Shown here: piece by piece, positions 1-8,384 of the stretch | Layout of the letters: each line of letters begins with the position of its first letter | Numbering within the stretch: the first letter of the stretch is position 1 | Assembly: GCA_947303395.1 (NCBI GenBank) | Contig: CAMYYD010000006.1 | Location: forward strand, 62,001-126,000 | Source of the DNA: an uncultured Bacteroidales bacterium | GTDB taxonomy: Bacteria > Bacteroidota > Bacteroidia > Bacteroidales > F082 | Direction of reading: 5' to 3' | DNA length: 64,000 bases | Translations under genes and position numbers: made by a program | The notes under the pieces: model-generated | The model's database searches: none | What the model saw: only the letters and a program-made list of their open reading frames with translations | What the model was told of the DNA's origin: nothing

Positions 1-1
1 C

Positions 2-655
2 TTAACAGATTCTGATGTTTTTGCCGAGCAAAGTGCAGAAAATGCACAATCCATCGCTGAGAATGCAAAAGACATCATGCCATCGGTGAAGCTTGCCGAG
101 AGCACGATGAACAATGCTGAGTTGGAGCTAAACACGGCAAAATGGAAACTGTTGCCACGTCTCTCGCTTTATGGAGGCTGGTCCACCAATTACTTCACTT
201 ATCCGGGATTGGAAGGCTATACACCGGTGCCATTTGAGGATCAGTTTAAAAATAATAGGGGAGAGTACGTGCAGTTGTCTTTAAGCATACCAATTTACGA
301 TAGATTGTCGCGACATTCAACGATTACAAGAAGAAAGAACGCTTACGTCAAGGCAAAAGCTGATTACGACCAGGCGGTGCAGCAGATAGAGGCGGAGGTG
401 TATCGTGCCGTTGCCGATTGTGAGGGTACTGCCGATGCGATGCGTCAGGCTGAGACGAGAGCGCAGCTGCAGGAAGAGGCATTCACGCTCAACGCAAAAC
501 GTTTTGAGCAGGGACTGATTTCATCGATAGAGTATCAGACCGCATCGAACAATTATTTGAACGCCTTAGCGGAGGAAATGAATGCAAAAATGCAGCATTT
601 CATAAAGAAATCCGTTGTACTATATTATAAAGGTGTACACTATTTGGAACAATGA
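2..655 (+). CDS. TolC-family outer membrane efflux protein (C-terminal part)
   Basis: This is the last 217 residues of an outer-membrane factor; the frame is open to the left edge, so the start lies outside the window. The sequence has the long amphipathic helices of the TolC/OEP fold, a PRLSLYGGW strand typical of the membrane barrel (about residues 50-60) and a second strand at QLSLSIPIYD. The C-terminal helix carries the FEQGLISSIEYQTA pattern common in this family. TolC proteins form the outer-membrane channel of tripartite exporters. The HlyD-like adaptor and MacB-like permeases that follow make this the channel of the same machine. The family call is firm; the substrate is unknown. Confidence 0.9.
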   Translation, partial: LTDSDVFAEQSAENAQSIAENAKDIMPSVKLAESTMNNAELELNTAKWKLLPRLSLYGGWSTNYFTYPGLEGYTPVPFEDQFKNNRGEYVQLSLSIPIYDRLSRHSTITRRKNAYVKAKADYDQAVQQIEAEVYRAVADCEGTADAMRQAETRAQLQEEAFTLNAKRFEQGLISSIEYQTASNNYLNALAEEMNAKMQHFIKKSVVLYYKGVHYLEQ

Positions 656-660
656 TAATC

Positions 661-840
661 TCTCGCAGATTCCGCAGAAAACGCAGAACAGTTCTTCCCC
701 AAAGATTTAGTTCGCTAAAGCGAACAGATCCCGCGGAATCGAATCTGCGAGATCCGATTGCTTTAGCAATCAAAATCAAATGTGGAAGAAAAAGTGGAAG
801 ACAAATTCTGCGAGTTCAGCGAGATCTGCGAGAGACAAAA
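661..840. repeat. Dispersed ATCTGCGAGA element, copy A
   Basis: This is a non-coding spacer between the TolC and HlyD genes. It starts with TCTCGCAGAT and ends near 833 with the inverse ATCTGCGAGA, giving 10-base terminal inverted repeats. Inside are perfect small palindromes such as GATTGCTTTAGCAATC. The second half is nearly identical by eye to 13141-13237, and shorter relatives lie at 50671-50754 and 63001-63058. A 74-codon reading frame over it (652-876) is low-complexity and repeat-derived, so it is not called as a gene. A run of 15 A follows at 837-851. Confidence 0.8.
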
Positions 841-868
841 AAAAAAAAAAATTTAAAAACAAAATACT

Positions 869-2125
869 ATGGATAGAATTTTAGAAAAGAAAAAAGGAAT
901 CAATGTGATTTTCACTAAGAAAGCGTTGCCGTTTTGGCTGGGCGCGGTGCTGGTGGCGTTTATCGTATGGCTCGTGGCGAGAGACGACTCGAAGAAACTG
1001 CGGGTGAACATGGACAACATCAGCGTGAGCGCAGTGACGCTCGGACAGTTTAACGACTACATCCGCATCAGCGGACAGGTGGCGCCGATAACGACTATTC
1101 AGATCAGTCCGCTGGAGGGCGGCGTGGTGCAGGAGATTGTGGCGGAGGAAGGCAGCCGAGTGAAACGTGGTGACGTGATTCTGATTTTGAGCAACGAGAA
1201 CCTCGACATGCAGATCTTGAATTCGGAGGCCGACCTCGCCGAAAAAGAAAACATCTTGCGAAACACCATGATTCAGATGGAACAGCAGAAGCTGAGCGTT
1301 GAACAGGAGAAACTGCAGCTGCAGATGGACGTGCGCCGCAACAAACGTAACTACGAGGCGCTGAAGGCGTTGTACGACGACGGCCTGATTTCGAAAGAGG
1401 AGTTTCTGAAGGCTGAAGAGGATTATCAGCTGTCGGCAAGCCGCCTGAAGCTGGTGGAAAATCGCGCGAAGCAGGACAGCCTTTATCGTTCGGTGGAAAT
1501 CAACCAGATGCAGGAAAGCCTTGAAAACATGCGCCAGAATATGATGATGATTCGCAAACGTAAAGATAACCTCACGATTAAGGCTCCTATTGACGGCGAG
1601 CTGGGTCTTTTGGACGTGGTTTTAGGCCAGTCGGTGGCAGCAGGCTCGAAGATCGGGCAGATTAACAACCTCGACAGCTATAAGATTGAGGCCCAGATAG
1701 ATGAGCATTATATTGACCGTGTGTCGGCTGGCTTAGATGCCACTTTTGAGAGGCAAAGTGAGCGTTATCAGGCGCAGATTAGAAAGGTGTATCCGGAGGT
1801 GCGCGACGGCAAGTTCAAGGCCGACTTCAAGTTTGTGGGACAGCAGCCTGAGAACATCCGCAGCGGTCAGACGTATTACCTGAACCTGCAGCTCGGGCAG
1901 CCTGTGGAGGCAATATTGATACCTCGCGGAGCGTTTTATCAGAAGACTGGCGGCAAGTGGATTTATGTTGTGAGTGCCGACGGATCGAAGGCGATGCGAC
2001 GCGACATCCGCATCGGACGACAGAATCCGCAGTATTATGAGGTGCTTGACGGCCTTGAAGCCGGAGAAAAGGTGATTACGTCGAGTTATGATAACTTTGG
2101 AGACAGTGATATGCTTGTTTTTTAG
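869..2125 (+). CDS. HlyD-family periplasmic adaptor subunit
   Basis: This is a membrane-fusion protein of 418 residues, the periplasmic bridge between the inner-membrane permease and the TolC channel. A short cytoplasmic head is followed by one membrane segment (about residues 20-36, FWLGAVLVAFIVWLVA). Next come a biotinyl-lipoyl-like half (VQEIVAEEGSRVKRGD), a long coiled coil (about 110-235, rich in Q, E, K and M), the second lipoyl half (IKAPIDGELGLLDV) and a beta-barrel/MPD tail. The length is normal for MacA/HlyD adaptors. It sits between the TolC end and four MacB-like permeases, so it is probably the adaptor of that exporter. The ATG follows a dispersed repeat and a poly-A run, with no clear Shine-Dalgarno sequence. 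Confidence 0.92.
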   Translation: MDRILEKKKGINVIFTKKALPFWLGAVLVAFIVWLVARDDSKKLRVNMDNISVSAVTLGQFNDYIRISGQVAPITTIQISPLEGGVVQEIVAEEGSRVKRGDVILILSNENLDMQILNSEADLAEKENILRNTMIQMEQQKLSVEQEKLQLQMDVRRNKRNYEALKALYDDGLISKEEFLKAEEDYQLSASRLKLVENRAKQDSLYRSVEINQMQESLENMRQNMMMIRKRKDNLTIKAPIDGELGLLDVVLGQSVAAGSKIGQINNLDSYKIEAQIDEHYIDRVSAGLDATFERQSERYQAQIRKVYPEVRDGKFKADFKFVGQQPENIRSGQTYYLNLQLGQPVEAILIPRGAFYQKTGGKWIYVVSADGSKAMRRDIRIGRQNPQYYEVLDGLEAGEKVITSSYDNFGDSDMLVF

Positions 2126-2128
2126 CTA

Positions 2129-2163
2129 TTAGCCATTAGCAGGAACAAAAACCTAATGGCTAA
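2129..2163. repeat. Inverted repeat after the HlyD gene
   Basis: TTAGCCATTAG at 2129-2139 and its exact inverse CTAATGGCTAA at 2153-2163 are separated by 13 bases. This could fold into an 11-bp hairpin just after the HlyD stop. It has no T tail, so it looks more like an RNA-stabilising or dispersed repeat hairpin than a classic terminator. Confidence 0.6.
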
Positions 2164-2215
2164 AACCTAATGGTTTATAAATATTAAATTTTGAATCTTT
2201 AAATCTGAAAAAAAT

Positions 2216-4585
2216 ATGGCAAGAATATTCAAAAAAGGGAAAACGGCATTCGCATCGTCGGTGCTGAACGTTTTGGGCTTGACGGCAGCCTTTGCCGCGC
2301 TTTACATCATCCTTGTGCAGGTACACCACGACCTCACCTACAACAAGGGGCTTAAGGACAGCGACCGGATTTATGTCCTTACGAAGCAAGAGTCCCGATC
2401 CACTGGCTATTCGTCTTATCTGTGTCGCCCCATTGGGGAGTATGTGGTCAATGCTTCCCCTGACATTGAAGCCGGTGGTTGCGGTCGCATTGCGGGTGTT
2501 CCCGCCAAGATTCGTGTGAGCGACGAGCAGTCGCCTGTTTCAGGGTCGCAAGTCGCCTTGAACAAAGGTGCCCGCGAGGTCTTTGGATTTGAACTGGTGG
2601 CCGGCAATTGGGACGATTTGACGGGAGCGGCCATGGCTGTATCGGAATCGATGGCTAAGCGTCTCGGCGTCCAAGTGGGTGATGTTGTGAAAAATCTTGC
2701 CGAAACACAATGGATAGAAACGACCATAGTGGCCATCTATAAGGACATGCCGAAGCACAGCGACCTCTCATCTTTTGATATGGTTTGGAACATGCCTGAT
2801 GCTCGGCTCGATGAATGGAAGGAGTTTTCGTACTTCTATTATTTGAAACTGCGTGAAGGTGCCGACCCCGAGGCAATCACAGAGGTGGCAAAGCCGGTCT
2901 GTAAGCAATTTTTCAGCGAGATGAATGGCGGCATTGAGGTTTCGGATGATGATGTCAAATTCGGGATTCGCCCCGTGCTGCTGACAGAGATGTATTTCGC
3001 CGACCCCAACGCCAACTATACAGTTGGAAAGATGGGAAACCGCACCACTACCATCACTTTGCTTGTCATCGCCATCTTTGTGGTGCTTATCGCTTTCATC
3101 AATTACATCAACTTCTTCTTTGCGATGGTGCCGTTGCGTTTGAAAAGCATCAACACGCGGAAGATATTGGGAAGCAGCCGCTTCCAACTGGTGATGTCGT
3201 CGGTGGGCGAGTCACTATTGATGGTGATTATCGCCCTTGGCTTGGCAGTGGCTGTGGTTACATTGTTTAAGCAATCCACATTGGCTGCCCTGATTGACAC
3301 CTCGCTGGATTTCGGCCAAAACTGGGGCATCGTCGCTTTGACCGTTGGCTTGGCATTACTCATTTCAGTGGTTGCAAGCATTTATCCTGCTTTGTTTGCC
3401 ACATCGTTCAATCCTGCTTTCGCTTTGAAAGGCACCCTCGGTACAACACAGAAGGGCAAGGCTTTCCGCGTTGGCTTGATTGGCTTGCAGTTTACCGTGT
3501 CCATTGTTTTGATTATCTGTGCGATATTTGTCCATGAACAACGCCAGTACATGCTGAATCATGACATGGGTTTCAATCAGGAATGCTTGTTGCAGTCGCG
3601 GGTATCGTGGAATCTTGCCACCAACCGCGAAGCCGTTGAGAACCGATTGAAATCCGATGCGGCCATCAAGGACATTGCCTGGGGCTCAGGGTCTTTTATA
3701 AAAGACTCTCGTATGAGTTGGGGACGCAAAGTGCATGGCGAGGATGCCGGGTGGCAGGTCTATCCCGTATCGTGGAACTTCCTGCGCTTTATGGGCATCG
3801 ACATTGTAGAAGGCCGCGATTTCACTGAAGCTGATGAGCAATCTACAGGAACGTATATCTTCAATGAATTCGCACGTGACTATTACAAGATTACCCTTGA
3901 CGACCAGATTGGCGGGCATGACGACCAAATCGCCGAGATTGCCGGTTTCTGCAAGGACTTCAACTTTTGCGCATTGCGCAATGGCATGGGACCGTTTGCC
4001 TTCTATGTGTATGGTAAAGACCCGTGGAATATTTGCAATATGCTCTTCATTCGCACCGAACCAGGCGTGGATGTCCCCGCCCTGAAGGAGCGCATCTCCA
4101 GAACCCTCGAAGACCTTGACCCCGATTTAGCCGAGGGCGTTGATATCGAGGTGATACCTTTCAGTCAAGCTATTGAGAACCAATACAAAAAAGAGCAAAA
4201 CCTTTCCAAATTGGTGAATTTATTCACGGTGTTGGCCATCGTCATCTCGCTGATGGGCGTGTTCGGCCTGGTCATGTTCGAGACGGAGCACCGCCGCAAG
4301 GAGATTGGCATCCGTCGTGTGCATGGCGCCACGGTGGAGCAGATCCTGGCCATGTTCAACTCGCGCTTCGTGAAGATCGTGCTGGTGTGCTTCGTTATCG
4401 CCGTGCCGGTGAGCATCGTTATCATGCGGCGTTATCTGGAGGGCTTCGCCTATCAGGTGCCGCTGTATATCTGGGTGTTTGCGATATCATTGTTGGCAGT
4501 CCTGGCAATAACAATAGCCGTTGTGACGTTGAGAAGTTTGAGGGCAGCGACGGTGAATCCAATTAAATCATTAAAATGTGAATAA
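2216..4585 (+). CDS. MacB/FtsX-type ABC transporter permease 1
   Basis: This inner-membrane permease of 789 residues has the duplicated layout common in Bacteroidota: TM1, periplasmic MacB_PCD domain, three-TM FtsX domain, a further TM, a second periplasmic domain and a final three-TM FtsX domain. TM segments are visible at about 15-35, 280-300, 330-350, 375-395 and 420-440, and three near the C-terminus. The FtsX signatures RKILGSSRFQ and RKEIGIRRVHGATVEQI are clear, as is the closing TVNPIKSLK. It has no ATPase domain; the ATPase is encoded separately at 13291. Permeases of this class work by mechanotransmission and export lipoproteins, peptides or drugs across the envelope. Permease 2 starts one base after its stop. 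Confidence 0.9.
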   Translation: MARIFKKGKTAFASSVLNVLGLTAAFAALYIILVQVHHDLTYNKGLKDSDRIYVLTKQESRSTGYSSYLCRPIGEYVVNASPDIEAGGCGRIAGVPAKIRVSDEQSPVSGSQVALNKGAREVFGFELVAGNWDDLTGAAMAVSESMAKRLGVQVGDVVKNLAETQWIETTIVAIYKDMPKHSDLSSFDMVWNMPDARLDEWKEFSYFYYLKLREGADPEAITEVAKPVCKQFFSEMNGGIEVSDDDVKFGIRPVLLTEMYFADPNANYTVGKMGNRTTTITLLVIAIFVVLIAFINYINFFFAMVPLRLKSINTRKILGSSRFQLVMSSVGESLLMVIIALGLAVAVVTLFKQSTLAALIDTSLDFGQNWGIVALTVGLALLISVVASIYPALFATSFNPAFALKGTLGTTQKGKAFRVGLIGLQFTVSIVLIICAIFVHEQRQYMLNHDMGFNQECLLQSRVSWNLATNREAVENRLKSDAAIKDIAWGSGSFIKDSRMSWGRKVHGEDAGWQVYPVSWNFLRFMGIDIVEGRDFTEADEQSTGTYIFNEFARDYYKITLDDQIGGHDDQIAEIAGFCKDFNFCALRNGMGPFAFYVYGKDPWNICNMLFIRTEPGVDVPALKERISRTLEDLDPDLAEGVDIEVIPFSQAIENQYKKEQNLSKLVNLFTVLAIVISLMGVFGLVMFETEHRRKEIGIRRVHGATVEQILAMFNSRFVKIVLVCFVIAVPVSIVIMRRYLEGFAYQVPLYIWVFAISLLAVLAITIAVVTLRSLRAATVNPIKSLKCE

Positions 4586-4586
4586 C

Positions 4587-6935
4587 ATGAAAAACTTCTC
4601 TGATAACCTCATTAAAATCCTATCGCTGGGTATAGGTCTCGCCATCGGCATCGTGCTGATTGCCAAAGTGTGCTTCGAATTGTCATACGACAGTTTCTAC
4701 AAGGATGTGGACCGCATCTATCTTATTGACACTCACTATGAACAGCAAGGTGAGAAACAAGATTTTGCGCAGACCAGCGGTGCTGTTGCACCAGGCTTTA
4801 AAGCCGAAGTGCCGGGCGTGGAAGAAGCCACTCGCTACACCTTTCATTACAGAGGCAACCGCTATCTCGATGAAGAGAATAACGTTGTTACTGGAAGCTT
4901 GGTGCTTGCCGACTCGTGCTTCTTTAAGGTTTTCGATCGCCCGATATTGGCTGGCAATCCTGTAAAGGTTTTGGCGAAACCTCGTTATGCGATGGTGTCG
5001 GAGTCGTTCGCCAAGAAACTTGGTGGCGTTAGCGAATGCATCGGAAAATCTATAGCCAACGAAGACGACCCGAGAAACAAATTTATCATTGATGGCGTGT
5101 ATGAGGACTTCCCTGAAAACGGCAATTTCCATTTCGATATAATTGGTTCGCTGGAATTGTTGCCTGCCTACACCACCGACAACTGGAATGGTAACGACCG
5201 CTATTTCGGCTTTGTGAAACTACAAAAAGGTGTTGACTATCAGTTGCTTGGAGAAGCTATTCGCAAGATGCAGGAGGCGCATCAGCCTTTAGATGAATAT
5301 GAGAAAAACGGCGTGAAACTTTGGTATTATCTCGAGCCTTTCAACAAGCTTCACACCTCGCAGTCGTATGTCCACTCGATGGTGGTTCTGCTGACTGTCA
5401 CTGCGGCGTTACTTATCATCATCAGTCTGCTGAATTATATCCTTATCGTGATTTCGTCGATGGTGCGCCGCGCAAAGGAAGTCGGAGTGCGCAAATGCTA
5501 TGGTGCGGATTCGTTCGACATCCATTGGCTGCTGGCAAGAGAGGCCTTCGTGCATCTGATACTGTCGCTGGTGCTGGCTGCCGTAATAATCTTTGCATCC
5601 AAAGGATTGATAATTAACCTTTTGGATGTGCCGTTTGAGACTTTACTGATTTCAAGAAGCATCTGGGTTATCAGTCTGGTACTGGTGTTTGTGCTGATTG
5701 TGTCGGTGTTCGTCCCTGCTCAGCTTTACATGCGAATTCCTGTGTCGGTGGCGTTCCGCAACTATACCGAAAACTCGCGCCGTTGGAAGATAGGACTGCT
5801 TGGCGTTCAGGTGTTTATCAACGTTTTCATTGTGGTGATGCTCATTGTGGTGGCTTTGCAATATCAACGGCTGAATAATTCCAATCCGGGTTACGACTAC
5901 AAAAACCTTTATTACATGAGTTTTTTCAATGGTAACAAAGGCACTGAAAAAGTGGTTGCCGAGACGCTTATGCAGTTTTCAGAGGTAAAGGGTGTGGAGG
6001 CGAGCAATGCGTTGCCAATCAGAGGTTTCAGCGGCGACAATGTATATTTGCCTGGCGATGACCGCGAGCTTTTCAACGTGGCTGACGGCTATGAGGTTAC
6101 TCCCGGTTATTTCGACCTTCTTGGCATCGAATTTATTGAAGGCCGAGCGCCATCCGATATCTCGGAAATGGTTGTGAGCGAGAGTTTTGTAAAGAGAATG
6201 AAAGAGTTTGCCGACTGGAGTGACGGCGCTATAGGAAAAGTTGTGAACATCACAGGCCATGAGGATGCGGAGAGGGTTATGGAGCAGAAAGGCTTCACCA
6301 TCTCAGGTGTGTATCGCGACATCCGAATCGGCAATCTGGTTTACCTCGATGCCCGCCCGAGCGTGTTGTTTTACGGCGACTTTGACGACGACTCTTACAT
6401 GCCGTTCCTCATTTTCAAGACAAACGAGAAGCTCAACGAAGCTTCGATGCAGAAGATTACAAATGCCGTTTCCGATGTCCTCAACGGGAAAGAGGTGCAT
6501 ATCATATCATGGGCCGACAAGATGCGCTCAGCCTACGACGACAGCCTCAAGATGCGCAACACCATCCTCATCGGGTCGGTCTTCGCCTTGATGATAGCAA
6601 TAATCGGCCTCATCGGCTTCGTCCGTGACGAGTCGAACCGTCGCAGCAAGGAGATGGCTATCCGTAAAATCAACGGCGCGACAGCGTCTGATGTGCTTAA
6701 GATATTCGCTTGGGACGTGTTGAAACTCTCTCTTGTTTTGTCGGTCGCAGCGTGTATCTTCACCTATTTTGTGGCTCACAAATGGCTGGAGCAATTTGCA
6801 GAGCGCATCGGCCTCTCGCCGTTGTATTTCCTCGTCGGAGCGATGTCGATACTTTTCATTGTGACTGTCGTGGTGGTTTTAACCAGCAACAGAATCGCAA
6901 GAATGAATCCAGTTAAGTCGTTGAAAAATAATTAA
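4587..6935 (+). CDS. MacB/FtsX-type ABC transporter permease 2
   Basis: This 782-residue permease has the same doubled MacB_PCD/FtsX architecture as its neighbours (RKEVGVRKCYGAD and SKEMAIRKINGAT boxes, final MNPVKSLK). I chose the ATG at 4587 over the in-frame GTG at 4578 because the paralogue at 8385 begins exactly at the matching MK-FSDNLIK. The first 47 residues of the two proteins differ at a single position (N3K), and their first 140 bases differ at only about ten sites, mostly silent. The rest of the proteins is more divergent. This suggests a tandem duplication with later gene conversion of the 5' end. The gene is probably co-transcribed with permease 1. Confidence 0.9.
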   Translation: MKNFSDNLIKILSLGIGLAIGIVLIAKVCFELSYDSFYKDVDRIYLIDTHYEQQGEKQDFAQTSGAVAPGFKAEVPGVEEATRYTFHYRGNRYLDEENNVVTGSLVLADSCFFKVFDRPILAGNPVKVLAKPRYAMVSESFAKKLGGVSECIGKSIANEDDPRNKFIIDGVYEDFPENGNFHFDIIGSLELLPAYTTDNWNGNDRYFGFVKLQKGVDYQLLGEAIRKMQEAHQPLDEYEKNGVKLWYYLEPFNKLHTSQSYVHSMVVLLTVTAALLIIISLLNYILIVISSMVRRAKEVGVRKCYGADSFDIHWLLAREAFVHLILSLVLAAVIIFASKGLIINLLDVPFETLLISRSIWVISLVLVFVLIVSVFVPAQLYMRIPVSVAFRNYTENSRRWKIGLLGVQVFINVFIVVMLIVVALQYQRLNNSNPGYDYKNLYYMSFFNGNKGTEKVVAETLMQFSEVKGVEASNALPIRGFSGDNVYLPGDDRELFNVADGYEVTPGYFDLLGIEFIEGRAPSDISEMVVSESFVKRMKEFADWSDGAIGKVVNITGHEDAERVMEQKGFTISGVYRDIRIGNLVYLDARPSVLFYGDFDDDSYMPFLIFKTNEKLNEASMQKITNAVSDVLNGKEVHIISWADKMRSAYDDSLKMRNTILIGSVFALMIAIIGLIGFVRDESNRRSKEMAIRKINGATASDVLKIFAWDVLKLSLVLSVAACIFTYFVAHKWLEQFAERIGLSPLYFLVGAMSILFIVTVVVVLTSNRIARMNPVKSLKNN

Positions 6936-6973
6936 TTTTTTCACTTTTTTGTGCATGGTATTCAAAAATTGCC

Positions 6974-6981
6974 TATTTTTG
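6974..6981 (+). promoter_or_regulatory. -7 box upstream of the DUF4143-type ATPase
   Basis: TATTTTTG matches the Bacteroidota -7 consensus TAnnTTTG. Its last two bases overlap the first palindrome of the operator-like pair that follows, so a transcript would start inside that palindrome. Confidence 0.55.
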
Positions 6982-7030
6982 CTTTCTGTAAAAAGCATAT
7001 ATATGATAAAAATGCTTTTTGTAAAAAGCA
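6980..7030. promoter_or_regulatory. Pair of 18-bp palindromes, operator-like
   Basis: TGCTTTCTGTAAAAAGCA (6980-6997) and TGCTTTTTGTAAAAAGCA (7013-7030) differ at one base. Each is an inverted repeat of TGCTTTTT/AAAAAGCA around GT, and they start 33 bases apart, about three helical turns. They lie between the -7 box and the ATPase start codon. That position suits binding sites for an autoregulator or a site recognised by the ATPase; the role is inferred. Confidence 0.6.
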
Positions 7031-7046
7031 ATTAAATCAATAGACG

Positions 7047-8246
7047 ATGGACGCACTATTTGAAAAACAAGATGCCATGCTCAACGCCACAAGCATGGAC
7101 ATTGTGAGAAGCTTCATGAACCATGTAAACTGGGACGCTCCGATGCTGTGCATCAGAGGACCGAGAGGCGTGGGCAAATCCACCTTGCTGAGGCAGTACA
7201 TCAAACAGCAATATGGCGTTGGAAAAGAGGAAGTGCTTTATTGCTCTCTCGACTTTGCCTATTTTACTCAACACTCAATTTTGGAGGTGGCAGAGAAGTT
7301 CTACAAACACGGCGGCAAGCTGTTGGTACTCGATGAAGCGCACAAATACGAAAACTGGAGTCGTGAAGTGAAGGAAGTGGCTGAAATTTATCCGAATCTT
7401 CAGATAATTTTGAGCGGTTCGTCTCTACTTAAACTTATTGACGGTGATGCCGACCTCTCGCGTCGTTGTCGCGGCTATTACATGCCTGGGCTGTCGTTCA
7501 GGGAATATCTTCAGTTTTACAAAGGCATAAATCTGCCTTGCCATTCGCTTGAAGAAATACTTGCAAATTCCAAAGAAATCGCTGCTGGGGTTAATGCTAA
7601 ATGCCGTCCGCTTCAGCATTTCCACGAATATCTCAAGTTCGGGTATTATCCTTTCTATCTGAAAAACCCGATTGATTATTATCCGCTTATCGAACAAATA
7701 ACCAATTATGTGATTGATGTTGAGCTGCCGCAACTTCGCAAAGTAAATCCAGTTAACTGCAGGAAAATCAAGGCATTGTTAAATGTGTTAGCACAGCAAG
7801 TACCTTTCGATGTTGACATTTCTAAGCTGGCTTCAATGATTGAGCTGCAGCGTAACACAGTCATCGAATATTTAAACTATTTGGATGATGCTAAACTGCT
7901 GAATCTGCTTTATAGTGACATTGTTTCGGTGAAGAAAATGCAGAAACCCGATAAGATTTTTCTTGAAAATCCTAATCTTCTTTACGCCATGGCAACCACG
8001 CCGGTGAAGATTGGCACTGCTCGTGAGTGCTTCGCAGTTAACCAGTTAAGCTATCAGCATACGGTTGAATACGGCAAGCAGCAAGGCGACTTCAAAGTCG
8101 ATGGAAAGTGGATTTTTGAGGTAGGTGGTGATGGTAAAACCTTTGACCAGATTGCCGACCTGCCGGATTCATTTGTTTTAGCCGACGACATCGAATCGCC
8201 TCGTGGCAACAAACTGCCTCTTTGGATGATAGGAATGATGTACTAA
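7047..8246 (+). CDS. AAA-family ATPase with DUF4143-like C-terminus
   Basis: This 399-residue protein belongs to the large AAA ATPase family that ends in a DUF4143-type domain. It shows a P-loop at 38-45 (GPRGVGKS), a Walker B LLVLDEAHKYENW (about 92-104), a sensor LSGSSLLKL, a central winged-helix-like part (LASMIELQRNTVIEYLNYL) and the C-terminal nuclease-fold-like part (FEVGGDGKTFDQI). The cellular role of the family is poorly understood. The gene interrupts the permease operon and has its own promoter and operator-like palindromes. Further palindromes follow its stop. It behaves like a self-contained cassette and probably has nothing to do with export. Confidence 0.85.
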   Translation: MDALFEKQDAMLNATSMDIVRSFMNHVNWDAPMLCIRGPRGVGKSTLLRQYIKQQYGVGKEEVLYCSLDFAYFTQHSILEVAEKFYKHGGKLLVLDEAHKYENWSREVKEVAEIYPNLQIILSGSSLLKLIDGDADLSRRCRGYYMPGLSFREYLQFYKGINLPCHSLEEILANSKEIAAGVNAKCRPLQHFHEYLKFGYYPFYLKNPIDYYPLIEQITNYVIDVELPQLRKVNPVNCRKIKALLNVLAQQVPFDVDISKLASMIELQRNTVIEYLNYLDDAKLLNLLYSDIVSVKKMQKPDKIFLENPNLLYAMATTPVKIGTARECFAVNQLSYQHTVEYGKQQGDFKVDGKWIFEVGGDGKTFDQIADLPDSFVLADDIESPRGNKLPLWMIGMMY

Positions 8247-8248
8247 TT

Positions 8249-8285
8249 GTAAAATTTCTTTACACTCACTGTAAAATTTTTTTAC
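8249..8285. repeat. Pair of GTAAA-N5-TTTAC palindromes after the ATPase
   Basis: GTAAAATTTCTTTAC (8249-8263) and GTAAAATTTTTTTAC (8271-8285) differ at one base, start 22 bases apart and begin three bases after the ATPase stop codon. They are reminiscent of the palindromes at 6980-7030, which share the TGTAAAA core. Together the two pairs bracket the ATPase gene. Confidence 0.55.
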
Positions 8286-8296
8286 ACTTTTTATTT

Positions 8297-8343
8297 TGCC
8301 AAAAATGTATTTCATTGATTTAGAATGATTTGCATTTTTGGCA
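8297..8343. repeat. Inverted repeat overlapping the sigma-54 promoter
   Basis: TGCCAAAAATG (8297-8307) and its exact inverse CATTTTTGGCA (8333-8343) are separated by 25 bases. The right arm runs into the -24 element of the sigma-54 promoter. It may be a hairpin ending the ATPase transcript or a protein-binding site. Confidence 0.5.
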
Positions 8344-8354
8344 TGATTATTGCA
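8339..8354 (+). promoter_or_regulatory. Sigma-54 (-24/-12) promoter for permease 3
   Basis: TGGCATGATTATTGCA matches the RpoN consensus TGGCAC-N5-TTGCW. The invariant GG (8340-8341) and GC (8352-8353) are separated by the required 10 bases. Transcription would begin near 8365, about 20 bases before the ATG of permease 3. The sigma-54 activator encoded at 16906 is the obvious candidate regulator. Confidence 0.65.
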
Positions 8355-8384
8355 TCATTATTAATGTTTTTACGTTATTAATGT

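Noticed and set aside
837..851. Run of 15 A as a phase-variation tract
   Set aside because: It lies upstream of the HlyD start codon, outside any coding region, and next to a repeat end. An effect on spacing is possible but nothing in the sequence supports a switch.
652..876. 74-codon reading frame between the TolC and HlyD genes
   Set aside because: It is made almost entirely of the dispersed ATCTGCGAGA repeat and low-complexity basic residues, overlaps the HlyD start and has no family resemblance.
2416..2736. Antisense reading frames across the permease, pump and protease genes, such as 2416-2736, 4683-5132 and 37392-37952
   Set aside because: They lie opposite strongly conserved genes, have no recognisable domains and have the composition expected of shadow frames.
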